64,000 nt of DNA, taken from Sipunculus nudus (taxonomy: Eukaryota > Annelida > Sipuncula > Golfingiida > Sipunculidae). Made by a program: the position numbers and the translations under genes. Below, in pieces: positions 37,838 to 48,750 of this stretch; position 1 is the first letter of the stretch, and every line of letters starts with the position of its first letter. The stretch spans positions 680,001-744,000 of the forward strand of contig CM049316.1 of NCBI GenBank assembly GCA_026874595.1. Direction: 5' to 3'. A model generated the notes under the pieces. That model was not told the DNA's origin, ran no database searches, and saw only the letters and a list, made by a program, of their open reading frames with translations.

Positions 37838-38288
37838 TCAGCATGAAGACCACGCTCGACATGTACATCCACTCCTGTACCGCGTACGGTTCTGTAGTAT
37901 AGGTAAACCGATCTCGCGCCTGTACAAAACGGTCACTGCATTTACAGGCCTGTGCATCCAGTAACGGGACACCTTCTCATGAAATCGTCTAGCGCGTCTT
38001 TCACCGCATGCCAGGTCTGTAAGCCAGACCGATTTTCCCAACAGCCGTTTCCATTCGACATCAGTTACACACGGCACCTGCATCCTATCGCACTGCCATC
38101 CGCAAAACACACAAGGAAAACAGGAGTAACCCAAGATTTCACCATAGATGTGAGGAGCACGAATATCACCTACCAGATGAAATAAGGAGGCACATCCGTC
38201 CAATGGTTCGATGCAGACGCATAACAGGCAATCCAGTGACTCATCTAGCGTGGTGTGGTGGGGGCCTCGCCCCCAGGGGAAAATACTT
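37838..38288 (-). pseudogene. Cys-rich viral ORF whose 5' end is lost in the repeat array
   Basis: The minus-strand frame is open from about 38286 to 37838. Its first 10 or so codons lie in the 38.25-kb repeat array and it has no ATG before about codon 55. Unique sequence starts at about 38256 with a CLLCVC motif, then FPCVFCGWQC and further Cys/His, suggesting a zinc-binding protein. With no initiator or promoter left, the 5' part has most likely been replaced by the repeats. A remote 5' exon is possible but no acceptor is obvious. Confidence 0.5.
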
Positions 38289-39375
38289 TATGTGGGATCG
38301 ATCACTAAAAAGAATATACACAGGGGGCGAGGCCCCCATAAGGAATTACATGGAAGGATCGTGGTGGGGGCCTCGCCCCCCGGGAGAATACTGTATGGGG
38401 ATCGGGGCGCCGAAGGCGCCAATACACAGATGTATGTATGGGGGGCGCCTTCGGCGCCTCGATCCGTAAAATGAATATTCCCGGGGGGCGAGGCCCCCAC
38501 CACGGGCCCTCCATGTAAATCCTTATGGGGGCCTCGCCCCCTGTGTATATTCTTTGTAGGGATCGATCGCACATAAAGTATTATCCCCTGGGGGCGAGGC
38601 CCCCACAACGGGCCTTCCGTGTAATTCCTTATGGGGGCCTCGCCCCCAATGTGTATTCTTTTTAGGGATCGATCCCCCATAAAATATTATTCCCGGGGGC
38701 GAGGCCCCCACCACGGACCTACCATATATTTCCTTATGGGGGCTTCGCCCCCGGGGTATATTCTTTGTAGGGATCGATCCCACATAAAGTATTATCCCCT
38801 GGGGGCGAGGCCCCCACCACGGGCCTTTCATGTAATTCCTTATGGGGGCCTCGCCCCCTGTGTATATTCTTTTTAGGGATCGATCCCACATAAAGTATTA
38901 TCCCCTGGGGGCGAGGCCCCCACCAAGGGGGTTCCATATATTTACTTATGGGGGCCTCGCCCCCAGTGTATATTCTTTTTAGGGATCGATCCCACATAGT
39001 GTATTATTCCCGGGGGCGAGGCCCCCACCACGGACCTTCCATATATTTCCTTATGGGGGCTTCGCCCCCGGGGTATATTCTTTGTAGGGATCGATCCCAC
39101 ATAAAGTATTATCCCCTGGGGGCGAGGCCCCCACCACGGGCCTTCCATGTAATTCCTTATGGGGGCCTCGCCCCCTGTGTATATTCTTTGTTGGGTTCGA
39201 TCCCACATAAAGTATTATCCCCTGGGGGCGAGGCCCCCACCACGGGCCTTCCATGTAATTCCTGATGGGGGCTTCGCCCCCGGGGATAATACTTTATGGG
39301 GGATCGATCCCTACAAAGAATATACCCCGGGGGCGAAGCCCCCACCACGACCCCTGTGGAGAAATTTCTATAGGG
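38250..39375. repeat. Tandem array of ~106-bp units with GC-rich palindromes
   Basis: About ten units, each with GGGGGCGAGGCCCCC, its reverse complement GGGGGCCTCGCCCCC and a GATCGATC palindrome spaced by AT-rich linkers (TATATTCTTT, AAAGTATTAT). GATCGATC-type centres recur at about 38560, 38668, 38771, 38878, 38984, 39089, 39195 and 39302. A variant unit near 38400-38465 carries a larger hairpin (GGCGCCGAAGGCGCC and its partner). Open frames within it are by-products of the repeat. It may be a viral terminal or internal repeat or a host satellite at the junction. Confidence 0.9.
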
Positions 39376-39504
39376 GCCTCGGTCCAAGCGGAGACCCTGA
39401 ACGATCCCATAGTGCTTTGACATGCGTTGCACACCTGTGGCTTTTCCAGTACCGATGATATCCGATGAACACTCTTTAACCATTCACATGCGTCTCCGAT
39501 CCCA

Positions 39505-39620
39505 ACCAGGACTCCCCTGTTCCTCCCCCCCCCCCCCCGGCGATCCCACACAGAACTCCCCTGTTCCTCCCCCCCCCCCCCCGGCGACCCCACACAGAAC
39601 TCCCCTGTTCCTCACCCCTT
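39505..39620. repeat. Short tandem repeat with poly-C tracts
   Basis: ACTCCCCTGTTCCTC followed by a C-run and GGCGA.CCCACACAGA repeats about 2.5 times with a period of about 45 bp. Confidence 0.75.
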
Positions 39621-41061
39621 GGTAAACCCTACTGACCTTTCACCTCCGACCTCGACGACCCAGACCGACCTTTCACATCCAACCGACCCTTCTTTCCCTC
39701 TGCCGGCGATCCCCAAACCTACAACCGGTCTACTTCTGACTTGAACCACACAACCTACCCCAGGCCCTAACTCTATCACTTCTTGACATAAGGCAGAGGG
39801 AGGGGCTGCCCCCTCCCCCCCTCCCCCACAGGGGAGCCGTCTGGGACCCAAAAGCGCCCATAGAGCGCTCTCAACTGATAGGATAACAGAGTCGGCCTGC
39901 TTATATAGTAGGGTTGTGGACACATTGAAATCTTTGGTGTGCGGCAGTTTTCACGTTTGTGCAAGATGTACGCGCAAACTGGGAAAGATATCGCAAATGT
40001 CACTCGTTGAACGCTTTAAGCATATTTTTCCAAAGATTTTAGCACATATTTCGTAAATGTTGTGTAGACCGTTGTCCGGCAATGGGCTATTTTGTTATGT
40101 TGACCAGTGTGCTGTATAAGGCAGCGCCCCCTATCGTATGATACCGGAACTATTTTAACCGTGTCCAGAGAGGAGATATATATAACAGATTTAATATCTG
40201 AGTCAGACTTAGAATGACTGAATGCTGGCATCGGTCATGTTTACATATATATATATATATTGACATTTCATGATGGCATGTAAAATGGGCGTACCGAAAA
40301 TATAAAGCCATATTTATTCAAGATAGGGCTGGTTCGAAATTGACCATTGTGGAACATCTGCGATTTATTAATTCATCAACCCGGTCTCGTTCTTACGTGG
40401 GATAAATGGTGAGTCTGTATCCTGCATATATGAAATACTGTATGTTTACGTATCGAAAAGTCCCGTGCATAGTTTGTCTGTAAAAGGCCCTGTGGCGGTG
40501 TTTTCATGTTACAGACCGTTGGACTGTGGGTCACGTAACATTAGCCTAGAACAGGACGGGAAAACTGTGATCAATAGTGTTGTTTACGTTATATCACATA
40601 CCATACAGACGCTGTCGTACAATGTCCTTTTCAGAAAACAACAAGCCGTATGTTTGAGACTAGTATCTATTGTTAAGCCGTATAATAATATATATATCAT
40701 CATCCTTTAAACGTACCAAGTGGGGTTTTTTTGTATCTTGTTATACTCCCTTGCCTGGTTTGTTTTTACCTTAACATAATCTTTGTCACGATCACTGGTA
40801 AACAACATGATTAATCAGTCTAAACACAACTATTTTGCGTGACTCACAGTGTAACACGACACGTTGTTGTGGGTTAGTCTAAATGTTAAGCATACTTTCA
40901 GCATGACAACGCACTTATATAAAGCCCCAGATCGGCCGCGTTTACTGTCACACTGTCTCTTGTGGAAGAAACGTGAGGGATAGGCTGCACCACGCACATA
41001 GTGGTCACATGTTTTATTTCATTCAGCGTCTTGTAAACTGCGATTGGTGGTCGTACCAATA
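39621..41061. other. Low-coding region with TATA near its end
   Basis: Open frames here start with GTG and lack ATG, except a 71-codon minus ORF (40016-40231) without other support. Contains an AT dinucleotide microsatellite (about 40244-40261) and, at 40916-40924, a strong plus-strand TATATAAAG for the small gene at 41062. Confidence 0.4.
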
Positions 41062-41337
41062 ATGAACGTGGTGGTTGTCGATACAGACACTGGGCTCACG
41101 ACAACACACCTGGTGAACAGGAACAACTGCGATAGGCGGTATCTTGCCAAAGAAAACGTGTTCGGAAACGGAGGGTGTAGAAAACTGATCGTTGGGTCCG
41201 TCGAATGGGATAACTTGTTTTTCTCTTCCGGACAGCCATATCCAACACATCACTGCCATTTCCATTTCATGGGTGTGGACTTTTGTGGTTTGGAAAAGAG
41301 ACACGTTATCTCCAAATCTGACATCAAAGACAAGTGA
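41062..41337 (+). CDS. Possible small protein, 91 aa
   Basis: ATG at 41062. A TATATAAAG box lies at 40916-40924, and an AATAAA (41337-41342) overlaps the stop codon, as in compact viral genes. A 17-codon upstream ORF starts at about 41013. The product has no signal peptide or TM. It is rich in Cys/His (HHCHFH) and recognised by no family. The reverse strand is also open here but has no ATG at its 5' end. Confidence 0.4.
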   Translation: MNVVVVDTDTGLTTTHLVNRNNCDRRYLAKENVFGNGGCRKLIVGSVEWDNLFFSSGQPYPTHHCHFHFMGVDFCGLEKRHVISKSDIKDK

Positions 41338-41674
41338 ATAAACGACACGCACCTCAAAAGACGACAAGGGGATCTACATCGAACGTGTTATATAACATAC
41401 GGGACTACAATGGCGTGTAGTGCTTGGCACAACCACACTGTCATAATATATAAAATTTACACTGCTGGTGGCTTTACAAACCAGGCGGCAGAAAATGAGG
41501 AGGTTATATTTGAGTTAGAGTTCCTTGGAGCGAGCTGAGAAACACGTAGATATAACAGCATACAGACTCATCAGCCGCACATACCCGCTTACTTCAGAAA
41601 CATTATAACCGCGCAAACATAATTCAATTTAGGGAAACTGCGTCATATGACTATATTTGTTTTGGAGGGACAGT

Positions 41675-41685
41675 TATATCACGTG
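41675..41685 (+). promoter_or_regulatory. TATA + CACGTG upstream of first Ig-FN3 gene
   Basis: TATATCACGTG about 90 nt before the ATG at 41766; the same pairing occurs at 42926-42955 for the second copy. Confidence 0.5.
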
Positions 41686-41765
41686 GCTGCCGCACTACGA
41701 GTCAGGGCGTGCAATGCGGGACGCTTGTGAGCAGCAAACGTACGAATAACGCGCTTTCGGCAAAG

Positions 41766-42590
41766 ATGAAACCGCTGCCGCCCATGTTGCATCTGTTCAC
41801 ACTGTTGGCAGGCTGCCTTTATGTGATTGAAGGCAGTCGCACAGTCACTTTCCATAACTACGCGTCTTACACATCGGATACAAAGATGTGCTCCGACCCT
41901 TACCAGTATCGAATCGAGGCGTACGACAACAAGACACTGGCTTTCGGCGATGGTGACACGATCACTGTGCGGTGCCGTTTGGGATGCAACGTTCACAAGG
42001 AAGACCCTTGCCCTTCGGTTATGACCATGGGGTTCGGACTGTCCACAGGAGTACTCGAGCTGTTCAACATGTCGTCGCCGAGAGTGTTCGTAGAAAATTC
42101 CACCTCTGGACGGTCGAATGCCTTGTTCAACATATCCGCCGACGAACTGCCCAACGGATTCTCTGCCGTGTATTGCGGCTGTGGATGTTTTGTTTGCTCC
42201 GCCCTAAGAAGCAGCGCCCTCTATTTGAAGCTGGTGGACACGGCCGCCCCAAGGAAACCCTCGCAGCCGAAGCAGGTCACAAAAACTCTCAAAACAAATT
42301 CTGTGACATGGAACACCCCTGCCGCTCCTGGAACATACCGGTACAAGGTGATCTACCAAAAGGTCCCTGACACAGAAAATCCACCGGGCAGCTCGGTTTA
42401 CGATCCAAACTACAGGTGGGTTCCTCAGGTAGAGACCGACGTCCACACCGTTGCCACCAATTCTGCGAAGCTCGTCCATGCTGAGCCGTCCACCAAGTAT
42501 CTCGTGTACGTGGCCGCAGAAGTGAACCGCACGAACCGTTGGTCCACGATATCGCGAGGTGGTTTCATAACTCCCGAACCATGTCCTTAA
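41766..42590 (+). CDS. Secreted Ig-like + fibronectin-III protein, copy 1, 274 aa
   Basis: First in-frame ATG is 41766; the open frame begins at a GTG at 41709. Signal peptide about residues 1-23. The N-terminal domain (about 24-160) has an Ig-like pattern: GDTITVRCRLGC strand, then FNISADELP and the VYCGCGC strand, with extra disulfides. A proline linker leads to a fibronectin-III domain (about 170-270; SVTWNTPAAPG, YRYKVIY, YLVYVAAEVN). Several N-glycosylation sites. No TM, so probably secreted. Ig plus FN3 resembles a cytokine- or growth-factor-receptor ectodomain and suggests a soluble decoy, which is inference. Intronless and paralogous to the next gene. Confidence 0.8.
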   Translation: MKPLPPMLHLFTLLAGCLYVIEGSRTVTFHNYASYTSDTKMCSDPYQYRIEAYDNKTLAFGDGDTITVRCRLGCNVHKEDPCPSVMTMGFGLSTGVLELFNMSSPRVFVENSTSGRSNALFNISADELPNGFSAVYCGCGCFVCSALRSSALYLKLVDTAAPRKPSQPKQVTKTLKTNSVTWNTPAAPGTYRYKVIYQKVPDTENPPGSSVYDPNYRWVPQVETDVHTVATNSAKLVHAEPSTKYLVYVAAEVNRTNRWSTISRGGFITPEPCP

Positions 42591-43077
42591 CACTATCTGA
42601 ATGTCAAACGCGATTTCATAGTCAATTAATGCTTTTATTTTATGATGGCCAATAACATGTTTTCTGTTCTTTTGTATGTACCGTGTTTCACGTATATCTG
42701 TGTTTACATTTAACCTATGCCGATCACATTTTATTGTTTCTCGTAATTGTATCTGTTGTGGTTTTTTTTGTCGTTTGTATTTATACTGGAATATACCCTG
42801 ATGCCGATATTGTTACGTCGCTTGCACCAGGAACATTGCCAGATAATATGAATCAGCAAGAACACGTCGGCTGATTATTTGTTTTGTTTTATGGGGGGGG
42901 GGGGGGGGGGGTCATGTTTCCGATGTCACGTGACGGTACTCGCATGTTATATATGTGGTCGCAGCACGTCGACTCAGATCATTTTAAACGGGACGCTGGT
43001 GAGAAGCAAGCGTGCAGCAAACGGTCTCCAGCCCTTACCGTTGACTGTACGTAAGACAAACCAGGAAGGGAGACAAT
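42591..43077. promoter_or_regulatory. Spacer with TM-coding open frame, poly-G and promoter
   Basis: An ATG-less open frame (42683-42874) encodes a strongly hydrophobic segment of about 20 residues. A poly-G run lies at about 42893-42910. TCACGTGA (42926-42933) and TATATATG (42948-42955) form the promoter of the second Ig-FN3 gene. Confidence 0.5.
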
Positions 43078-43914
43078 ATGAGACCGCTACTGCCGTTGTT
43101 GCAACTGTTCACACTGTTTTTCTGCTTATATCTGGTTGAGGGCCGCCGCACCGTCACGTTTTATGATTACGGTTTTTATGGCTCGGAGGACAGAATATGT
43201 TCCGACCGTTACCAGTATTTGATAGAGCTGTACGACAACGCAAATCAGGTGTTCGGCGATGGTGACACGATCACTGTGCGGTGCCGTTTGGGATGCAAGG
43301 AAAACGCTGTTCACAAGGAAGACCCTTGCCCTTCGGTTACGACCATGGGGTTCGGACTGTCAACAGGAGTACTCGACCTGTACAATATGTCGTCGCCCAG
43401 AGTGTTCGTTGAAAATTCCACCTCTGGGCGGGTGAATGCCTTGTTCAACATATCCGCCGACGAATTGCCCAACGGGATATCGGCCGTTTATTGCGGCTGT
43501 GGCTGTTTTGCATGTTCGAAGTTGAGAAGCCGCGCCCTCTATTTAAAAGTGAAAGACTCGGCCGCTCCAACCAAACCCTCGCGCCCGGTGCAAGGTACGA
43601 AAACCGTCAAAACAAATTATGTGACATGGAAACGTCCCGCCACCCCTGGAAGATACCGGTACAAAGTGATCTACACAAGGGTCCCTGTCAGTGCCAATTC
43701 ACGAGGCAGCAGCTCTGTTTACGATCCAACCTACAGGTGGGTGCCTCAGATCAAGAGACATGTCCACATCGTTTACACCAATTCTGCGGCCCTCGTCCAT
43801 GCCGTGCCGGCTACAATGTACGTGGTGTCCGTGTATGCAGAGGTTAACGGCACCAATCGCTGGTCCCGTATATCGCGACCCGGTTTCTTCAAAACACCAG
43901 ACCCTCGCCAATAA
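43078..43914 (+). CDS. Secreted Ig-like + fibronectin-III protein, copy 2, 278 aa
   Basis: ATG at 43078 (context ACAATATGAG). Same plan as copy 1: signal peptide (about 1-23), disulfide-rich Ig-like domain with a three-residue insertion near residue 75, and FN3 domain ending in the YAEVNGTNRWS strand. The copies are highly similar throughout, so they arose by tandem duplication. After the TAA at 43912-43914 the same frame stays open to 44064 and encodes a hydrophobic membrane-span-like segment, so readthrough or alternative splicing could give an anchored form. Both copies stop at the equivalent position, which argues that the secreted form is the normal one. Confidence 0.8.
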   Translation: MRPLLPLLQLFTLFFCLYLVEGRRTVTFYDYGFYGSEDRICSDRYQYLIELYDNANQVFGDGDTITVRCRLGCKENAVHKEDPCPSVTTMGFGLSTGVLDLYNMSSPRVFVENSTSGRVNALFNISADELPNGISAVYCGCGCFACSKLRSRALYLKVKDSAAPTKPSRPVQGTKTVKTNYVTWKRPATPGRYRYKVIYTRVPVSANSRGSSSVYDPTYRWVPQIKRHVHIVYTNSAALVHAVPATMYVVSVYAEVNGTNRWSRISRPGFFKTPDPRQ

Positions 43915-46900
43915 ATCTGGTTGAATGTCGGAGTCGTTTTCATAATATTCCGTGCAAGGATGTTCTTCATGGACATTACGTGGTTTTGCTTTTTATTACC
44001 TTTCACCGCATGTACTTTTGTTTTTGTTGTAGTTAGTGTTTTTGCATATCTTGCCATACAATAATGTGTTTGTCCAGTTCCGTTTTATTATGCGCCTACA
44101 TCAAATGTTTGTTTTCCACATTAAAAGATGTGCTGATTATATCTACTTGTCTTCGTGGTTTTTCTTTCGGTTATGGTACACGTTTGTATGTGTGCGTGTA
44201 TGTGGACTTGTATGTCGTCCGCTTAATATGATACTGGAATATCACCATCGCCTGTATGGTTACTGTACGTAGGACAACGCCCCACACGCCTCAAAACCTT
44301 TTTGCCCTAACCTCCCACCAGCGTACATATGCAGTTATTTAATGACGGTAAGCGAAGCCGATATATGAGCTTTGGACGACATAACAAAAGTAGTGCCGTA
44401 GAGCTACCAGTATTTTAGATATACATGTGATCGTAAAAAAACTATCATATTGCCGGGAAATGATAATAACTGGCATGATATACATCAGTGTTGCGCGTGG
44501 ACGATATGTCCCTGTGGACGAAAAGGCACCACAGACGTTGATCACAACCGCATCACATTTCACAATGCTGCGGATGAACCTTTAGACAAAGATCACCATG
44601 ATGCATTAAAACAGCCAGCACATTAACTTGTTTAGCACATCCGACTGCCTGGTCAGTCGTGCAATATTTTATACTGGACACAGAGCGCGTGAATCTGCGG
44701 TGGACGAAAAGAACTATGGACGAAACGTCCGTTACAATATTCCTGTGGGCGAACCGGACCTGTGGAGAAACAGGTGGTTGGACAAAGAGGCGAGCACAAA
44801 AAGATCTGGGGACGAAACATCTATAACCCTGATTTGTGCATGTTATAAAGCTATCCGAGAGCTACACTCGTGCAAAATTCAGCCCAAATTGTTAAACCAA
44901 TACGAAGATATATGGGTTAATATGTGAAAACAGATGCACAGATGGTGCACTGCAGAGAGGAAAGGTCAGAGGTCACAGCAAAATGATTTGGCACCAGTTC
45001 ATATGTGACCTGATAAAAGGATCATCATAAATAGATGCCTTAATGCCCACATTGGAAATGCTCGTTAGGCTCAACTGTTGTCAAGTTGCCGTTATTTACT
45101 TGTGGGCCTTACATCTCTGGTGCTTTTTTTCGACTTGCGTTTTTTTGCAAACGATTTATTATTATTTTATGCACTTTGCGGCCAATTATGTTGAAGTTTG
45201 GCCTCCAACACCAGCCCAATCTTTGAAGATCAAATTTCCTGAGCCCCCAGGTTCCTCTGATGAAAAAAAACCCGGATGACCAAACAGTAACTGTGATAGG
45301 ACCACTCAATCATATAATACGGGCATCCAGACATTTGCATAGTATTTATGAATGGCAAGAGTTACGGGACCTGACCCAGCCATCTGACAGGGTGGAATCA
45401 CACATTTCCTCCTGCTGGCGGGACAAGACTGCCTGCAGCGCACCTGGCCGATACTGTAGACCCAGTTGTGGTTCTGTAGTAAACACAGAGCCACAGGTCG
45501 GTGCCTTCATGTATCTAGCGAATGGGAATGCATGCACTGTTAGACCATGGTGAGCCGGAGTGATTGTTTCAGCCAGCGGTGAGCAGTACACGTGTTATAT
45601 CAACACTGCTAACTTCCTGACCTACCCACCTGAAATGTGACACATGCACCTGGCTGGCTGAAATAATCCAGTACGTAACCCTGTAGGGCTGCCACGTTTA
45701 CATAAAAAAAGTATCATTTACATGAACGGGAAAACACGAAACGTCGCCGTTTAACCGGTGGAAATTTATATAATAGATATATAACGTTGACATCCCCCCC
45801 CCCCCCCCAATCTTAAATTACGGTTTCTGGCAAGTGATGAAATTTCATTAAACTACTTTAAATTAAATCGTCCAGAACGCGGTTGAAAATGCATATAAAA
45901 ACGGGGTCACACCAACTTGCAAGTGACAGTCATCACAGTTTTCAGAAATACCACCGGAATGAGAGATTCTATAAAAGCTGACAGGTGTAAGATAACCAGA
46001 CCTGGGTGAATATTTTGGTTCCGATTAACAGGTTTTGATGTATCTATTGAGCCCTTAATACTCCTTAAAGCTACTTGAGCACATGTTAATCTAAAATAAC
46101 CATAATTAAAATGTAAAAACAGAAGAGTTCCTATGGTTGAATCAAAGGGGAAAAAAATTCACTCAGGTCAGAGTTCACCCCAGAGGTAGGCCTAGCTCTG
46201 TACGATCAAAGGAACAACCAAATGACATTCGCGATTAGTCTAAAAAGCTGGTTGAGCAGATTCTTGTATTCTCGACCAGAAGCTGCTTTATAATTTGCAG
46301 AAACAGGGCTTGTTTAGAGAATTGTGCAACATGACATCGATCATGGTACACCTGTATCAAGAACTGATGTTCCGATATGCCTGCAAAAACCATGAGGACG
46401 GAAGGTCATATGCATATGGGGTTCGTCAGCTGACAACGCAGTTCTGCGCAACAGCATCTTTTCAGGAGGGGTTTATATTTTATAGAAGGCGCAAAGGTAT
46501 TTAAAATGTTCCACTAGAGAAATAAGCAGCTATTTCCTGGCCCTCATGCAACCATTCACTGAAAATTTGCATTTTCCGCAAGGCCTCATTGATGGCCTGC
46601 TTGTATGCACAGTGGCTATAGTCGGCAATTTTCCAGAGAAGTGCCGTCTGGGGCTATGCAAATGAGTTGAAATGAACCAATGACATGACTAGTCGTCATA
46701 CTGTAACTGTGGTTATCTATTTGGGTACATATGTATTTGCATTTGTTGTCACTTGAACCAACGCTCGTGCGCTGGTAGGCGTAAAAACGAACGATTAAGT
46801 GAACTTTTTATGGTCATTTCACTAAAGGTTAATGCATATTTGGTGGCATAACGGCAAAAATGTTCATTCATTCATTTTTGGGGTGTTACTTTTTTTTAAC

Positions 46901-48439
46901 GGCGGTTAAAAACCAGAGCATATTCACAAGGGCGATGTAAAATTGACCTGCTGATCGATGTACATCCTATGGACAAAAGAAAACTTGTAAAATAATAAAC
47001 CAGAGGCTAAGATTCTTGTTAAATGATTATAATTGTAAAAACCCTCATTAAATTTTTTAAAGGAAAGTCCAGCTGAAAAGGCTATTAGTTTCCGCGTCTT
47101 CATAGAATATTTTCTAATATAGCAGTATTATAGATTTACCAACGATGTTAAGCCAACTGACAGAGTATACGCAAATTGTGTAAAAGGTGTGTAGATCTGT
47201 AAACGTTTACAGAAATTAATCAAAACGCAGTGATGATGTAACACCTGCACTGCACACCGCTGGCTGAAACAATCGCCCCGGTTCACCAAGCTGCATGAAC
47301 TTAATCTGGGTGCATCGTCAGAAGATGCATGCATTCCCGTCCGCTAGATAAATGAAGGCAGGGCCCTATGGCTCTGTGTTTACAACAGAGCCACAGCTGG
47401 GTCTAGCGGATACTGATATGCCTAATTTAGTGTGAAAAACGCAAGGAAAATGTCAGATAAGTATTAGTTGTACAGAAATGACCCAGAAAAGTAATAAATT
47501 TAGTCGAAATTTACACTTATAGCAATTCAAGCGCCTATGCATAGATACACATCTTTATTAATTATATGTTTGCCTCCCAAAAAACTAAACCCCAGTGTTT
47601 TTCTCAAACCCCGTCAAATATATCACCCTCTTTAGCTAGTTTAAGTTCCTTGAACCAAGATGAAGCCTGCTTCTATTCTATAGTGGCTCCTGAGAAGGAT
47701 ATAGGATATCATTAATGAGTTAGTTGGGTCTATTATAATTATTTGAACATTTAACGTGCATAAGTAGTGGTTAAACTGATAAAGACGCTCCTGAACGGTG
47801 GTGTCTATCCGCACGACCATCGTGCGGATTAGCTTTCTTATCAGCACGACAGCCATGTGTTCCCATATATCGTAAACTAAATATTTTTTAATCTTTTAAC
47901 ATATAATTACTCCAAGTATCAGAGGAATAATAACTGTTGGGAAATTGATACAATACAAAACTCATGAACAGAAATGAACATACCACAAAGAAACTTGCTA
48001 TGACAGCTTGCCAAGGAACATTCATGTATATAGTCAAGCCCAGGCTTTTCCAGTTTTATGCACTGATTGTGTCTAACTTGTAAGTGTTAAGATTACGTAA
48101 ATCACCCAGCATCTACAACTTTTAAATAGTTCTGTTGTGCTGAGGTGTCTGTTTATTGCATATTGTTAGCAGTGGTTAGGTTTTATTTTACGAGAGGCTG
48201 TCGTGCGGATTGTACTTCTTCGGCCCAAGAAACTGTGTGGGTATCTAGAAAGTGTAGAAAACATGACTACATGGGACAATTATGATTGCACAAACTGGTC
48301 CCACAAATCATGCCAAAAAGTGACAACATTTGGAAAGAGGAAATACTGCGCACAATGCTTGAAATGACTTGGATTATGTTTACGCAAGTGGTTGGATTTT
48401 TAAATCAATCTCGACCCAATATGCATGGTATAGGTAGAC
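43915..48439. other. AT-rich host-type sequence with dispersed repeats
   Basis: No gene supported. A fragment resembling CACAGAGCCACAG and CTGGCTGAAAC occurs near 45480-45580 and again near 47255-47400 in related form, suggesting copies of a dispersed element. A poly-C run lies at about 45797-45810. Open frames here are short, mostly without ATG. Confidence 0.5.
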
Positions 48440-48536
48440 TGTACAGATAAGACCTGACTCAGACAGCCATCTTAAATCAGTGTATTGTAGCGACACCTAG
48501 AGTACAAGCATGAACTAATACCGTAATATTGGCACA
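48440..48536 (-). repeat. 3' LTR
   Basis: 97 bp, TG...CA ends, next to the polypurine tract; nearly identical to the LTR at 52945-53041. Confidence 0.9.
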
Positions 48537-48750
48537 TCCCCCTTTCTTTATGAAAGGTGGTCACTGTATATCAAAGTTCACTGTAAAATTACTTAAGGCA
48601 TGAAAATAACCAGTCCATCAAGTTGTATGGAATATTGTGACATTAAAAAAGTCTTTAAAGAGATTAAACCGGAGTGTCTTTATTTGTGTTACTCTTCTGT
48701 AGTGAAATTAATGATTCGCCAAAATATTACTGTTATCAACATATTAATGT

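Noticed and set aside
38250-39375. CRISPR array
   Set aside because: Units are contiguous palindromic repeats without unique spacers, in a eukaryote/virus context.
38203-39483. Multiple ORFs within the palindromic array
   Set aside because: They are repeats of the same GC-rich unit in shifting frames, with no start or promoter support.
41023-41367. Minus-strand ORF opposite the 91-aa gene
   Set aside because: No ATG at its 5' end; TATA and AATAAA support the plus strand.
44628-44927. 99-codon open frame in host DNA
   Set aside because: Begins with TTG, no ATG, no promoter, no family.
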